A stretch of 64,000 nt of DNA, taken from positions 124,001 to 188,000 of the forward strand of contig NZ_JAHKPY010000003.1 of NCBI RefSeq assembly GCF_018860745.1. Direction: 5' to 3'. The position numbers were made by a program, and so were the translations under genes. The notes beneath the pieces were generated by a model. The model had not been told where the DNA came from, did no database searches, and was given only the letters and a program-made list of their open reading frames with translations. Below are positions 18,466 through 27,236 of this stretch, one piece after another (the first letter of the stretch is position 1; each line of letters begins with the position of its first letter). This DNA comes from Zobellia uliginosa (GTDB lineage Bacteria > Bacteroidota > Bacteroidia > Flavobacteriales > Flavobacteriaceae).

Positions 18466-19509
18466 TTAAGGAAGGATATTGATACAATGTAAAACATGTT
18501 CAATATCCTTTTTTTTATGAGATGCACTCAATACAATACGGCTCATGAGCGGAGCATTTTTATCAGGATACGGAAAACTGGTCACTATAATACGGTTTGC
18601 TTCTAGATATTCCGTCAATTGTACATCGGAAAATGTATAGGCGGGGTGGCCTTTCATAAAATGAAATGCCTTACGCTTTTTAAGCTTATTGAAGAACAAA
18701 TCCATATTACGTTTCAATCGTTTCCTTTTGATTTCATAAATAGCATCGGCTTCTATAAGAGTGGCCATAGCTGCCGGTATTGCGGGGCTAGCACCACCAA
18801 AAAAAGAAGATTCGGTTAAAAGATCAATACGCTCTTTGGAGCCTAAAATGGCACCTGCCTGTATTCCAAAACCTTTTCCCAGTGAACCACAGACTATTAG
18901 TTCCTTGATTTTTAATTGGTTTAGTATAGCGTACACACCACCTCCATTTTTGCCAACAATTCCTAACCCATGAGAATCATCCACAACCAAAATTATTTCT
19001 TCCAAAGGAAGAATTTTTAAAGCTTCAAAATCGGGAAAATTACAACCGGAAAAATCAATACTATCCAAAAAAACAATAGGTGTAGATTTACTTGATTCTA
19101 AATGTTCACGTACAGCAATGTTCAACGCGGCAAAGGTGGTGTAGGGTTTTGTTTTTGTTTGATAAAGAGCAGAATGTGTATTGGGTGCATAAAAAAATTG
19201 ATGAGCTTTGGTTTTCAAGGCCTGAGCTATAAACTGACCGGCAAGATAACCGGATGATAATGTGATGCATGCTTCACTGCCTGCTAAACGGGCCAAGTAT
19301 ATTTCAGCTTCATCAAATACAGATAACCGTATATTAGATTTTCTCGAGGCGCCGTAATTTGTACCGTATTTTTTAATATTGCTAACGAATAACTTCTGAA
19401 AATCACCATCGGTTTGGAGGCCTAAATATGAAGTGCCACCAAAATAAAGGTGTGAAACCCCGCTTAAGGTGATTTTTCTTCCAGGGAATGTATCAATATA
19501 ATGGCTCAT
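18466..19509 (-). CDS. PLP-dependent acyl-CoA:amino acid acyltransferase-like enzyme (AONS/KBL family)
   Basis: The 347-residue protein starts at the ATG at 19509, overlapping the epimerase stop (TAATG), so translation is coupled. A longer frame upstream only reads the epimerase in another frame. It shows VVDDSHGLGIVG (PLP-ring Asp/His) and SLGKGFGIQAG with the PLP-binding Lys, as in 8-amino-7-oxononanoate synthase and 2-amino-3-ketobutyrate CoA ligase. It is shorter than BioF (about 384 residues), and no other biotin genes are nearby, so a role in biotin synthesis is doubtful. Coupling to a dipeptide epimerase suggests amino-acid or peptide metabolism. Confidence 0.85.
   Translation of the reverse strand: MSHYIDTFPGRKITLSGVSHLYFGGTSYLGLQTDGDFQKLFVSNIKKYGTNYGASRKSNIRLSVFDEAEIYLARLAGSEACITLSSGYLAGQFIAQALKTKAHQFFYAPNTHSALYQTKTKPYTTFAALNIAVREHLESSKSTPIVFLDSIDFSGCNFPDFEALKILPLEEIILVVDDSHGLGIVGKNGGGVYAILNQLKIKELIVCGSLGKGFGIQAGAILGSKERIDLLTESSFFGGASPAIPAAMATLIEADAIYEIKRKRLKRNMDLFFNKLKKRKAFHFMKGHPAYTFSDVQLTEYLEANRIIVTSFPYPDKNAPLMSRIVLSASHKKKDIEHVLHCINILP
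18473..18516 (+). terminator. Terminator of the susCD operon lying inside the convergent gene
   Basis: AAGGATATTGA (18473-18483) pairs with TCAATATCCTT (18500-18510), followed by at least six T. It sits 24 bases after the susD stop but entirely within the last codons of the convergent PLP-enzyme gene, whose stop is at 18466. Confidence 0.75.
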
Positions 19510-20519
19510 TATCTTAGCGTAACACCGGTTCCGTTCAATTTTGAAAAAATTAGTTTTCCGTCCGGTAATATTCTTACACCATCTGCAATATCGTCTTTTA
19601 GTAGTAGAGGTCCATCCATATCTACAAAATCTAGTTGTGGTACCAATTGAGCAATAGCGGAAATACCAACTGTAGATTCTGTCATACAACCTATCATCAC
19701 TTTAATTCCCATTTCCTTTGCCTCGGTAATCATACGTAGAGCAGGGGTAATACCCCCACACTTGGTGAGTTTTATATTGATACCGCTATAATGCAGCGCA
19801 CATTTTTGAACATCACTCTCTACAATACAACTTTCATCTGCAATTACAGGAAGCACACTATGGTGCATAACTTTTTCCATACCTTCCCAGTCATCCGCTT
19901 TTAAGGGCTGTTCCAAAAATTCAACTCCTAATTCTTTAAGCAACGGAGCATTGGTAATTGTTTCTTCTGCAGACCAAGCACAGTTAGCATCAATTCTAAA
20001 GATAGAATCTGTATGTTCGCGCAGAGCCCTTACGATAGCAACATCATCTTCGGTACCCAGCTTTATTTTATAAATGGGCCATGGCATTTCTTTCATTTTC
20101 TCTACCATTTTTTCTATGGGCGCAATGCCTATGGTATAATTTGTAATGGGGTAAATAGTATTACCGGTTCCCCATAGGTCGTAAAGAGGTTTCCCCTTTA
20201 GTCGTCCAAAAAGGTCCCATGCGGCTAGGTCTAGTGCACAGATAGAAAAATTCGATAGCTTTTTTGAAGTTAAAAAAGCATGAAAATTTTCTGGGTGGTC
20301 TAGGTTAAAAGCTTCGATTTCTGCTCTAATATTTTCTATTTCAGCCATCATACTTTCTACCGTTATGTTGTAGTATGGGTTTGATGTAGTTTCTCCATAT
20401 CCGGTTTCCCCATTCAAGGAAAGACTAACAATAAGGGTGTTTTGAAAATCGTGGGATTCACGGGAAATACTGAAAGTATGCTTTAAGGCTAAAACGTATT
20501 TTTTTAAATCTAACTGCAT
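19509..20519 (-). CDS. Dipeptide epimerase (enolase superfamily)
   Basis: The 336-residue protein starts at ATG 20519 (MQLDLKKYVL); an in-frame TTG at 20552 is rejected. It has the enolase-superfamily signature: KIKLG (catalytic KxK), RIDANCAW, FLEQPL and ADESC (the three metal-binding acidic residues), and IKLTKCGG (second catalytic Lys). This is the set of L-Ala-D/L-Glu and related dipeptide epimerases, used in recycling murein peptides or in handling unusual dipeptides. It is the first gene of a two-gene operon with the PLP enzyme. Exact dipeptide specificity cannot be assigned. Confidence 0.88.
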   Translation of the reverse strand: MQLDLKKYVLALKHTFSISRESHDFQNTLIVSLSLNGETGYGETTSNPYYNITVESMMAEIENIRAEIEAFNLDHPENFHAFLTSKKLSNFSICALDLAAWDLFGRLKGKPLYDLWGTGNTIYPITNYTIGIAPIEKMVEKMKEMPWPIYKIKLGTEDDVAIVRALREHTDSIFRIDANCAWSAEETITNAPLLKELGVEFLEQPLKADDWEGMEKVMHHSVLPVIADESCIVESDVQKCALHYSGINIKLTKCGGITPALRMITEAKEMGIKVMIGCMTESTVGISAIAQLVPQLDFVDMDGPLLLKDDIADGVRILPDGKLIFSKLNGTGVTLR

Positions 20520-20632
20520 GTTCCAATTGTTTCTACTAATATAAAAAGACAAATAGGCTTTGCGCTTATCTAATCGTATTTTTTTGGAAAGCAGAAAAGA
20601 TTAACAGTAATACCTATTTAAACCAAAAACAA

Positions 20633-20652
20633 GCTGCCGAAAATTCGACAGC
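20633..20652 (-). terminator. Terminator after the DUF2807 gene
   Basis: On the minus strand GCTGTCG pairs with CGGCAGC (plus-strand positions 20646-20652 and 20633-20639, one G-T pair), followed by TTGTTTTTGG. It lies 30 bases after the stop at 20682. Confidence 0.6.
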
Positions 20653-20681
20653 CTGCATTTAGGATTGTTCGTTTTTTGATT

Positions 20682-21413
20682 TTAATATTTATGCACGTTA
20701 CCTGAAACGGATTTTTTAGTTTTTACGGTAGCATTTCCAGAATAGGCAACATTACCACCACTACTAGCATCTGCCTCAAGATTTTCGGAAACAAGAACTT
20801 TTACGTTCCCCCCGCTACTGGCATCTGCGGTACATGTTTTAAGAGAAAGGGTTTTAGCATTTATGTTTCCACCACTACTGGCATCTATATCACCACGGTT
20901 TGCTTTTCCGGATACATTTATGCCTGCGCCACTACTTACATCTATGTCAATTACATCTGCAACTACATCTACATTAATTTGGCCCCCGCTACTGCCATCC
21001 AATTCCAGGTCATCACTTTTAATTGTGTTTTCAACACGAACTTGTGATCCACTGGAAGCACTTAAATTGGAAATAACCGGAAGTGAAACGTAGACTGTCT
21101 TTGTAGCCCTGCCAATATTTTGCTTGGCATGAATCCGTAATTTTCCATTATTGATATCTGTAGCAATAAGGTCTATAATATTCTCATCTGCCTCAACTTT
21201 AATATCAAATTTGTTGGACTGGGTTACATAAACCGTTAATCCTTCCGAAGCTGATATGTTTGTGAATTCTTCGGTAACTTCTCTTTTGGCCGTTACTACG
21301 GTGCCATTACCTTTTTCACCGGTGCCAAAATCACCTATATTAACGTCAAATCCACAGGAAGATAAAAACAGTGTTACTAAAAATGCAATTGCAATACGAA
21401 TTAAAGTTGTCAT
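20682..21413 (-). CDS. DUF2807 (head GIN) lipoprotein with SSGG repeats
   Basis: The 243-residue protein has a lipobox (LFLSSCGF, Cys 20) followed by a DUF2807 domain. Six repeats carry an SSG core about 19-20 residues apart (SSGSQ, SSGGQ, SSGAG, then three DASSGGN), which is the pattern of a right-handed beta-helix with one repeat per turn. Such proteins sit in the envelope of Bacteroidota. Function is unknown; 'adhesin' in the family name is not supported here. It is downstream of the PspC-domain gene and probably in the same operon. Confidence 0.85.
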   Translation of the reverse strand: MTTLIRIAIAFLVTLFLSSCGFDVNIGDFGTGEKGNGTVVTAKREVTEEFTNISASEGLTVYVTQSNKFDIKVEADENIIDLIATDINNGKLRIHAKQNIGRATKTVYVSLPVISNLSASSGSQVRVENTIKSDDLELDGSSGGQINVDVVADVIDIDVSSGAGINVSGKANRGDIDASSGGNINAKTLSLKTCTADASSGGNVKVLVSENLEADASSGGNVAYSGNATVKTKKSVSGNVHKY

Positions 21414-21554
21414 GATTGTTGTTTTAAGATTGATGTTTTATGCTTGGTGTAAAATTGAGCTATTAGTTACTTTCCTACCAGATTTTCAGACTCAAACGTC
21501 ATATTTTGATACTGAATTGATTACACTGGTTACCAGTATTGAAAATTACTTTTT

Positions 21555-23402
21555 TTATATACTATCTTCTGGTTCTGGGCGGTTATCGTCTACATCTATA
21601 TTAATACCGTTTTCATCTATATTGATTCGGTTTTTACCGTCCACACCACCGTCGTTAGAATTTATATGCACTCCGTCTTCACCTATTTTCATTTTAAAAG
21701 ATTCCCCATCATCTTGAATGTCAATGTCAATACCGTCTTCATTGATTCTGATTTTGTTTCTTCCATTGTTGTCATCATCAAAATCATCCTCATCTTCATC
21801 AATTAGTTCTGGACATTCTTGACATTTAAATTCACCATCAGAACCCATTTTCCAAATATAATTACCCATCTCGCAGGCATCTAGGTTTCTATCATTTTCA
21901 ATGTGAAAACGATGGCAACGATAATCACTATCAGTAGTGTATTTTACTACCGTACCTTCTGGAATATAGAGATTTACGCGCACCCCTTGGTTCATCATCT
22001 TATTTTTACGTGCGGTGGTTATAAAATCTTGGAGATAGAGTATGTTGTTATCAACCTTATAATCATAGTTTATAGCTTCTGCATATTTCTCGGCAACTTC
22101 AAAAGAAGAACCGTCAGATTCTTTTATGATTTCTATTTTGGTTAAACTATCCCTAGATTTTTCAATATATATACTTACTTCATCCATTACCATTACTTCT
22201 TCGCCAGAGGCATTTCTGGTAATTGTAAGTCCGTTGCGCATTTCTACTTTACGCTTGTTACGGAATTTACGGTCGTAAGATTCCAAATTGATTTCTAAAG
22301 TATCTGTTGCTGGCGGAAAATAAAGGTGCTCAGTACTTACAGTAGACTCAGAAAACGCCCTTGCCGAAGCTTGTTTAATTCCAAAAACAATAAGCATAAT
22401 GATGGAAATCAACCAAAGACCTAATAATGAAAATTTAGCTATGCTTCCAATAGATTTGAGGTTGTTGACCAAGATTTTAAGTCCTAAATAAAGAAGGAAG
22501 AAAAACGGAATACCTATGGCAAAAAAACCAAGTAGTGAAATTACCCATATAGACATATCACTAGCATCTACTATATGATACATATTAATACCGGGTACAT
22601 GAACCATATCTGCAATACCCACGGTTATCATGCCTATAAAAAGCCCAATAATAGTAGCCGCACCAATAATGACCAGAAGAACACCAATAAATTTTCCAAA
22701 GATTTTAAAGCAGAACATAATTATATCACCTAGGGTGTCAAAAAACGATTTACCTCCACTTTTAACTTTGTTCCCTACATCTTCGTAATCTACACTTTTA
22801 ATTTTTTGGGCAACATCATCAAAGCCTTCCTTGACCTTACGTTCTATATTGCTGATGTTGATATCCTCCCCCCGCATATCCAATTTTTGGGAAGTAGTTA
22901 CGGCTTCGGGAATCAATAACCAAAGTAGTCCATAGATCAAGATAAAACCACCGGAAGAACCAATAGTTAATAATACCCAAATAAGGCGTACCCAAAGTGG
23001 GTCTATATTAAAATAATGTGCTAAACCAGATGAAACACCGGCCACATATTTCTGATCTGTATCTCTATATAGTTTTTTGGATTTTCTTGGTTCCGCCTGT
23101 GCTTTCTGGGTATGGGGTTCATCCTCAAAAATGTCTTCATCAACCATATAATCTTCTGGCTGGCCCATAATAGCTATGACCTCGTCTACCTGTTTTTGAG
23201 TAATCACCTGGCGCTCATTGTCCAATTTCTCATGAAAAAGTTCTGCTATACGCGCCTCAATATCTGCTAGTATTTCATCACTGCCAGGTGTGTTGGCAAA
23301 GGATCGCTTTACAGACTCTAGATAGCGCTGCATTTTGTTATATGCATCCTCATCCATATGGAAGAGCATATTTGCTAGATTAATATTTATAGTTTTGTTC
23401 AT
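21555..23402 (-). CDS. PspC-domain membrane protein with acidic C-terminal repeats
   Basis: The 615-residue protein has a helical cytoplasmic N-terminus, a PspC domain at about residues 105-165 (KYVAGVSSGLAHYFNIDPLW), several further membrane helices up to about residue 350, and a long extracytoplasmic domain. The C-terminus is strongly acidic, with imperfect repeats of the type INEDGIDIDI, IGEDGVHINS and IDENGINIDV that resemble calcium-binding loops. PspC proteins take part in envelope stress responses. It is preceded by a PadR regulator, the usual bacteroidotal arrangement. Confidence 0.88.
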   Translation of the reverse strand: MNKTININLANMLFHMDEDAYNKMQRYLESVKRSFANTPGSDEILADIEARIAELFHEKLDNERQVITQKQVDEVIAIMGQPEDYMVDEDIFEDEPHTQKAQAEPRKSKKLYRDTDQKYVAGVSSGLAHYFNIDPLWVRLIWVLLTIGSSGGFILIYGLLWLLIPEAVTTSQKLDMRGEDINISNIERKVKEGFDDVAQKIKSVDYEDVGNKVKSGGKSFFDTLGDIIMFCFKIFGKFIGVLLVIIGAATIIGLFIGMITVGIADMVHVPGINMYHIVDASDMSIWVISLLGFFAIGIPFFFLLYLGLKILVNNLKSIGSIAKFSLLGLWLISIIMLIVFGIKQASARAFSESTVSTEHLYFPPATDTLEINLESYDRKFRNKRKVEMRNGLTITRNASGEEVMVMDEVSIYIEKSRDSLTKIEIIKESDGSSFEVAEKYAEAINYDYKVDNNILYLQDFITTARKNKMMNQGVRVNLYIPEGTVVKYTTDSDYRCHRFHIENDRNLDACEMGNYIWKMGSDGEFKCQECPELIDEDEDDFDDDNNGRNKIRINEDGIDIDIQDDGESFKMKIGEDGVHINSNDGGVDGKNRINIDENGINIDVDDNRPEPEDSI

Positions 23403-23464
23403 TTTAGTTGTTTTAAAACTGTAAACACATACTGATTATGGAATTACAGGATAGATTTTTAGGT

Positions 23465-23794
23465 TTATTTATTGTTGGTTACCAAATTAGTTGCTGTTCT
23501 TAGCTCATCCCAAGTACTGTCCAGTTCTTTTAAAAACAGTTTGCCGGTTTCTGTTAGTGCATAGTATTTTCTTGGGGGGCCAGATGTTGATTCTTCCCAG
23601 CGGTAGCTGAGTAGGCCCGCATTTTTCAAACGGGTCAGTAAAGGGTAAATGGTGCCCTCTACTACAAGCATTTTCGCATCTTTTAGCGTTGCGAGAATTT
23701 CAGAGGCGTATTTGTCTTTTCCGTTTAAGATAGACAGGATACAATACTCCAAAACGCCCTTGCGCATTTGTGCTTTTGTATTTTCTACATTCAT
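23465..23794 (-). CDS. PadR-family transcriptional regulator
   Basis: The ATG at 23794 (MNVENTKAQMRKGVLEYCIL) gives 109 residues, the standard length; an upstream in-frame ATG at 23866 would add 24 basic residues and is less likely. The winged helix shows LEYCILSILNG, TIYPLLTRLKNAGLLSYRW and GPPRKYYALTETG, all typical of PadR. It is the first gene of the PadR-PspC-DUF2807 set and probably represses that operon until an envelope signal arrives (inference). Confidence 0.9.
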   Translation of the reverse strand: MNVENTKAQMRKGVLEYCILSILNGKDKYASEILATLKDAKMLVVEGTIYPLLTRLKNAGLLSYRWEESTSGPPRKYYALTETGKLFLKELDSTWDELRTATNLVTNNK

Positions 23795-24004
23795 AATTTC
23801 TTTCTTCTTTTTATGCAGTTCCTTTAAATTGGGGGAACGTGTCTGTTTATAAATGGTACGCTGCATAGTGTGATTGTTCGTTTTTTTCTATTCAGAGTTT
23901 GTTTTGGTTATTGCCACGTGATTAATGAAGCCCTTATGCAAACCCGGAATAAATTGATTGATGAATAAACTCCTTTTTGACTGAGGTGTGATGAGTACCT
24001 TTTT

Positions 24005-24484
24005 TTATTTTAAAAATTTTATAGTAATAGGATAAGAAAATTCTTGTCCTTCATTAGTCCTAATAATCGCTAGGATGGTATAAACTACGTTTACAACAAA
24101 CAAAGCTCCATGGGCCAAACCGGCAATACCAATAGGAAACAGCCATGAACTTAACCTGAAACTTTCTGCAAAATCAATATTTAAATTATTGTAATCGTTC
24201 AAATGATTTAAACCGAATAAACTACTATCTAATAAATCTGGAACGAAGCCGATAAATACAGGTATACTAACAATGCCTAAAACAATAGAGTAGAGTAGTA
24301 GGCTGATTTGAAAATTTAAAACCTGCTTTCCTGCGTTATCTACAATTGAATAATCCTTCTTATTGGCAGTCCATAAAACTAACGGAATAATAAAATTGCC
24401 GAAAGGAATAAAGAATTTTGAAAAGGAAGAAGCATGCACCATTGCAGCTAAATTTCGTTCGTGTTTTGATATTGTACTTTCCAT
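24005..24484 (-). CDS. DUF4870 membrane protein
   Basis: The 159-residue protein has about three to four membrane segments and the DUF4870 pattern HASSFSKFFIPFGNFIIPLVLW, then ANKKDYSIVDNAGKQVLNFQ. The function of the family is unknown. It lies about 210 bases upstream of padR on the same strand, a frequent association with PspC/PadR clusters in flavobacteria, so it may belong to the same envelope system. Confidence 0.85.
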   Translation of the reverse strand: MESTISKHERNLAAMVHASSFSKFFIPFGNFIIPLVLWTANKKDYSIVDNAGKQVLNFQISLLLYSIVLGIVSIPVFIGFVPDLLDSSLFGLNHLNDYNNLNIDFAESFRLSSWLFPIGIAGLAHGALFVVNVVYTILAIIRTNEGQEFSYPITIKFLK

Positions 24485-24617
24485 GACTTAGTAATTTCTT
24501 ATGCAAATATATGTCTAAAAAAAGGTACTATGCAAAACAAAGTACTAAAAATTAACATGAAATTAACAATTGTAAAAAGAAAAAATTTCAATACATTTAG
24601 AAAAATTATATAAGACA

Positions 24618-25073
24618 ATGGCAGTATCTGCGGGGAAATTCAACACATTTACGTTCTTTAAATTACCATCTGCTTGGTGGAGTGGAGTACGATTACGTTC
24701 AATAGATGAAAACAGGGCAGTGGTAACGGTAAGGCATAAATGGTTTAATCAAAATCCGTTTAAAAGCATGTTTTGGGCAGTTCAAGGAATGGCAGCTGAG
24801 TTAAGTACAGGTGCAATGGTTATTGTTCAAATTAAGGACAGTGGTAAAAAAATATCTATGCTTGTAGCTAATAACACTGCCAACTTTTCTAAGAAAGCTA
24901 CGGGGAAAATTACTTTTACCTGCGAAGATGGTCATTTAATAAAGGAGGCTATAGATAAAACTATTGAAACAGGTGAAGGACAAGCATTTTGGATGAAATC
25001 CACTGGTGTAAATGAGGATGGAGTAGTGGTGTCTACCTTTAATTTTGAGTGGACGGTTCGGTTAAAAAAATAA
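24618..25073 (+). CDS. DUF4442 hotdog-fold protein, probable thioesterase-like
   Basis: The 151-residue protein matches the DUF4442 layout: PSAWWSGVRLRSID near the N-terminus, NPFKSMFWAVQGMAAELSTG as the hotdog helix, and a beta-rich C-terminus. Members are distant relatives of acyl-CoA thioesterases, but no substrate is known. It is a single-gene unit followed by the TIGR00266 gene 74 bases downstream, with which it may be co-transcribed. Confidence 0.8.
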   Translation: MAVSAGKFNTFTFFKLPSAWWSGVRLRSIDENRAVVTVRHKWFNQNPFKSMFWAVQGMAAELSTGAMVIVQIKDSGKKISMLVANNTANFSKKATGKITFTCEDGHLIKEAIDKTIETGEGQAFWMKSTGVNEDGVVVSTFNFEWTVRLKK

Positions 25074-25147
25074 TTATTTATTGGTTATTCTTGTAACATT
25101 TTAGTCCTAAGTTCCAACTAACAGGCATCAACAAAAAACAAAAAGAA

Positions 25148-25945
25148 ATGAATGCACACGAAATAGATTATCACATTTATGGTGAAGAAATGCAATATGT
25201 AGAAATAGAACTAGACCCGCAAGAAGCTGTGGTGGCAGAAGCAGGAAGTTTTATGATGATGGAGTCCGATATTAAAATGGACACTATATTTGGTGATGGG
25301 TCTAATCAGGAAACTGGAGTTTTAGGAAAGATTTTTTCCGCAGGAAAACGCATACTTACCGGAGAAAGCCTGTTCATGACGGCTTTCCTTAATATAGGAC
25401 AAGGAAAAAAGCTTGTCAGTTTTGCTTCGCCTTACCCAGGAAAAATACTTCCTATTGATTTATCTGAAAAGCAGGGTAAGTTCATATGTCAAAAAGATGC
25501 TTTCCTATGTGCGGCCCAAGGTGTATCTGTTGGAATTGAGTTTTCAAAAAAATTGGGACGTGGACTGTTTGGCGGTGAAGGTTTCATTATGCAAAAGTTG
25601 GAAGGCGACGGTATGGCCTTTGTGCATGCGGGTGGTACGTTGGCAAAGAAAGAACTTGCCGCTGGTGAGGTACTTAAAGTAGATACAGGTTGTATTGTTG
25701 GTTTCTCACAGACGGTAGATTATGATATTGAATTTGTAGGCGGAATTAAAAATACGGTTTTTGGTGGTGAAGGTCTATTCTTTGCAACACTAAGAGGTCC
25801 AGGAACAGTTTATATTCAATCATTACCATTTAGTAGACTTGCAGGAAGGGTTTTAGCTTCAATTCCCAGAGGAGGCAAGGATAAGGGAGAAGGAAGTATT
25901 CTAGGTACTTTAGGTGATATTGTAGGCGGTGATAATCGCTTTTAG
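25148..25945 (+). CDS. TIGR00266/AIM24-family protein
   Basis: The 265-residue protein is rich in Gly and beta strands, with EAGSFMMMESDIKMDT near the N-terminus, a GGEGFIMQKLEGDG motif, and the C-terminal FSRLAGRVL. This is the AIM24-like double-stranded beta-helix family, found in bacteria and mitochondria with no defined activity. Length is normal. It is followed by a DUF2461 gene 61 bases downstream. Confidence 0.88.
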   Translation: MNAHEIDYHIYGEEMQYVEIELDPQEAVVAEAGSFMMMESDIKMDTIFGDGSNQETGVLGKIFSAGKRILTGESLFMTAFLNIGQGKKLVSFASPYPGKILPIDLSEKQGKFICQKDAFLCAAQGVSVGIEFSKKLGRGLFGGEGFIMQKLEGDGMAFVHAGGTLAKKELAAGEVLKVDTGCIVGFSQTVDYDIEFVGGIKNTVFGGEGLFFATLRGPGTVYIQSLPFSRLAGRVLASIPRGGKDKGEGSILGTLGDIVGGDNRF

Positions 25946-26006
25946 AATAACATCTGTATAGAGCAATTGCCCGTATAATAGAATACACACGGATTACGAT
26001 ATCTAA

Positions 26007-26663
26007 ATGGATTTCAAAAATCAGATAGAATTTTTAAAAGCACTCAATTCAAATAATTCCAAAGAGTGGATGGATACCAACCGTAAATGGTACAAAAACG
26101 TTCGTAATGATTTCATAAGATGGTTAGACCATATGAATGATACTATGGCGGCTATAGACGATACGTATTATGATACTCCCGGCAAGAAGGGAATTAACCG
26201 GATTAATAATAATCTGATGTTTCATCCCAATAAGCCGGTATACAAAGACCATTTTGGAGCCGGATTGGACAAAAGACCTTCAACCGCGGATTTTTATATT
26301 GAAATAGGGATTGAGAGGTGTATTATGGCAGGTGGCTTTTGGCGTCCGGACTCGACAAAATTAAGAAGTATTCGTGATGCTATAGATTATGACGGAGATA
26401 TATTTCAGAAAATAATCAACAGAAAATCTTTCAAGACTATTTTTGGTGGACTTTATGAGGATTCTAAGCTTGTAAAAGCCCCAAAAGGATTCTCAAATAC
26501 TCATGTGCATATTGAACTTTTAAAAAATAAAACGTTTGCGGTAGCACACGAATTTCCTACAAGTGAGGTATTTACGAATCATTTTGAAGAAAAAATCATC
26601 AATGTGTACAAAGAAATGCTCCCTTTCAGGAAATATCTCAATAAAGCGGTATCAGTGGCTTAA
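26007..26663 (+). CDS. DUF2461 (TIGR02453) family protein
   Basis: The 218-residue protein shows the family features LKALNSNNSKEWMDTNRKWY near the N-terminus, RINNNLMFHPNKPVYKDHFG, and a C-terminal basic segment. It is full length for the family, which is widespread but uncharacterised. No signal peptide is present, so it is probably cytoplasmic. Confidence 0.88.
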   Translation: MDFKNQIEFLKALNSNNSKEWMDTNRKWYKNVRNDFIRWLDHMNDTMAAIDDTYYDTPGKKGINRINNNLMFHPNKPVYKDHFGAGLDKRPSTADFYIEIGIERCIMAGGFWRPDSTKLRSIRDAIDYDGDIFQKIINRKSFKTIFGGLYEDSKLVKAPKGFSNTHVHIELLKNKTFAVAHEFPTSEVFTNHFEEKIINVYKEMLPFRKYLNKAVSVA

Positions 26664-26718
26664 AAAGGTTAAAGTAAGATTTTTTATATAAATTTATTTT
26701 AAGTTTTGGTTATTTTTT

Positions 26719-26750
26719 TTGTAAATGAAAGTTTTTTCTTACTATATTTC
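26719..26750 (+). promoter_or_regulatory. Promoter of the single-domain response regulator gene
   Basis: TTG (26719-26721), a 21-base spacer and TATATTTC (26743-26750) resemble the flavobacterial TTG/TAnnTTTG promoter. The start codon at 26759 is only eight bases after the -7 box, so the transcript would have almost no leader. Confidence 0.4.
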
Positions 26751-26758
26751 AGGGAACT

Positions 26759-27178
26759 ATGGAATTTGAGGACGTAACCCCCTTAACGATTTGGATTATA
26801 GATGACGATCTTGTTTCGTTGTTTGCGGCACGCTATGGTATTGAGCAATTGAACAAGCCTTATATCGTTGTTGATTTTGATAGTGCCGAAGTTGCTCTAA
26901 AAGTACTTTCCGATAGTATGGAGGGAGCGGAAGAATTACCCGATGTTATACTTTTAGATTTGGTAATGCCAAAAATGGACGGCTGGGAGTTTCTAGAAAA
27001 ATTGGAAAAAATGCCTGATTACGTAAAAACCTCCGATATTTATATTCTATCTGCATTTTTAAGTACAAAAGAAAGACAGCGTGCATCTCAGCACCCCGTA
27101 GTAAAGGGTTATTTTGATAAACCTATTTCAAAACGGGCGCTTAGTCGTATTTTTGGAGAAAAAGAAGGAGCTAAATAG
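26759..27178 (+). CDS. Single-domain response regulator
   Basis: The 139-residue protein consists only of a receiver: acidic IIDDD (about residues 14-18), phospho-acceptor Asp in VILLDLVMPKMDG (about residue 65), Ser in ILSAF, and the conserved Lys in FDKPIS. There is no output domain, so it acts by protein contacts or as a phosphate relay. No kinase is adjacent. Confidence 0.92.
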   Translation: MEFEDVTPLTIWIIDDDLVSLFAARYGIEQLNKPYIVVDFDSAEVALKVLSDSMEGAEELPDVILLDLVMPKMDGWEFLEKLEKMPDYVKTSDIYILSAFLSTKERQRASQHPVVKGYFDKPISKRALSRIFGEKEGAK

Positions 27179-27236
27179 TTTTTTTTTGAAAACGAACAGC
27201 TTTGAATAATGTAAACCTACCAACGAACATTTTATA

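Noticed and set aside
18466-19689. Longer N-terminus of the PLP enzyme
   Set aside because: The extra 60 codons only read the epimerase gene in another frame; the coupled ATG at 19509 is the sensible start.
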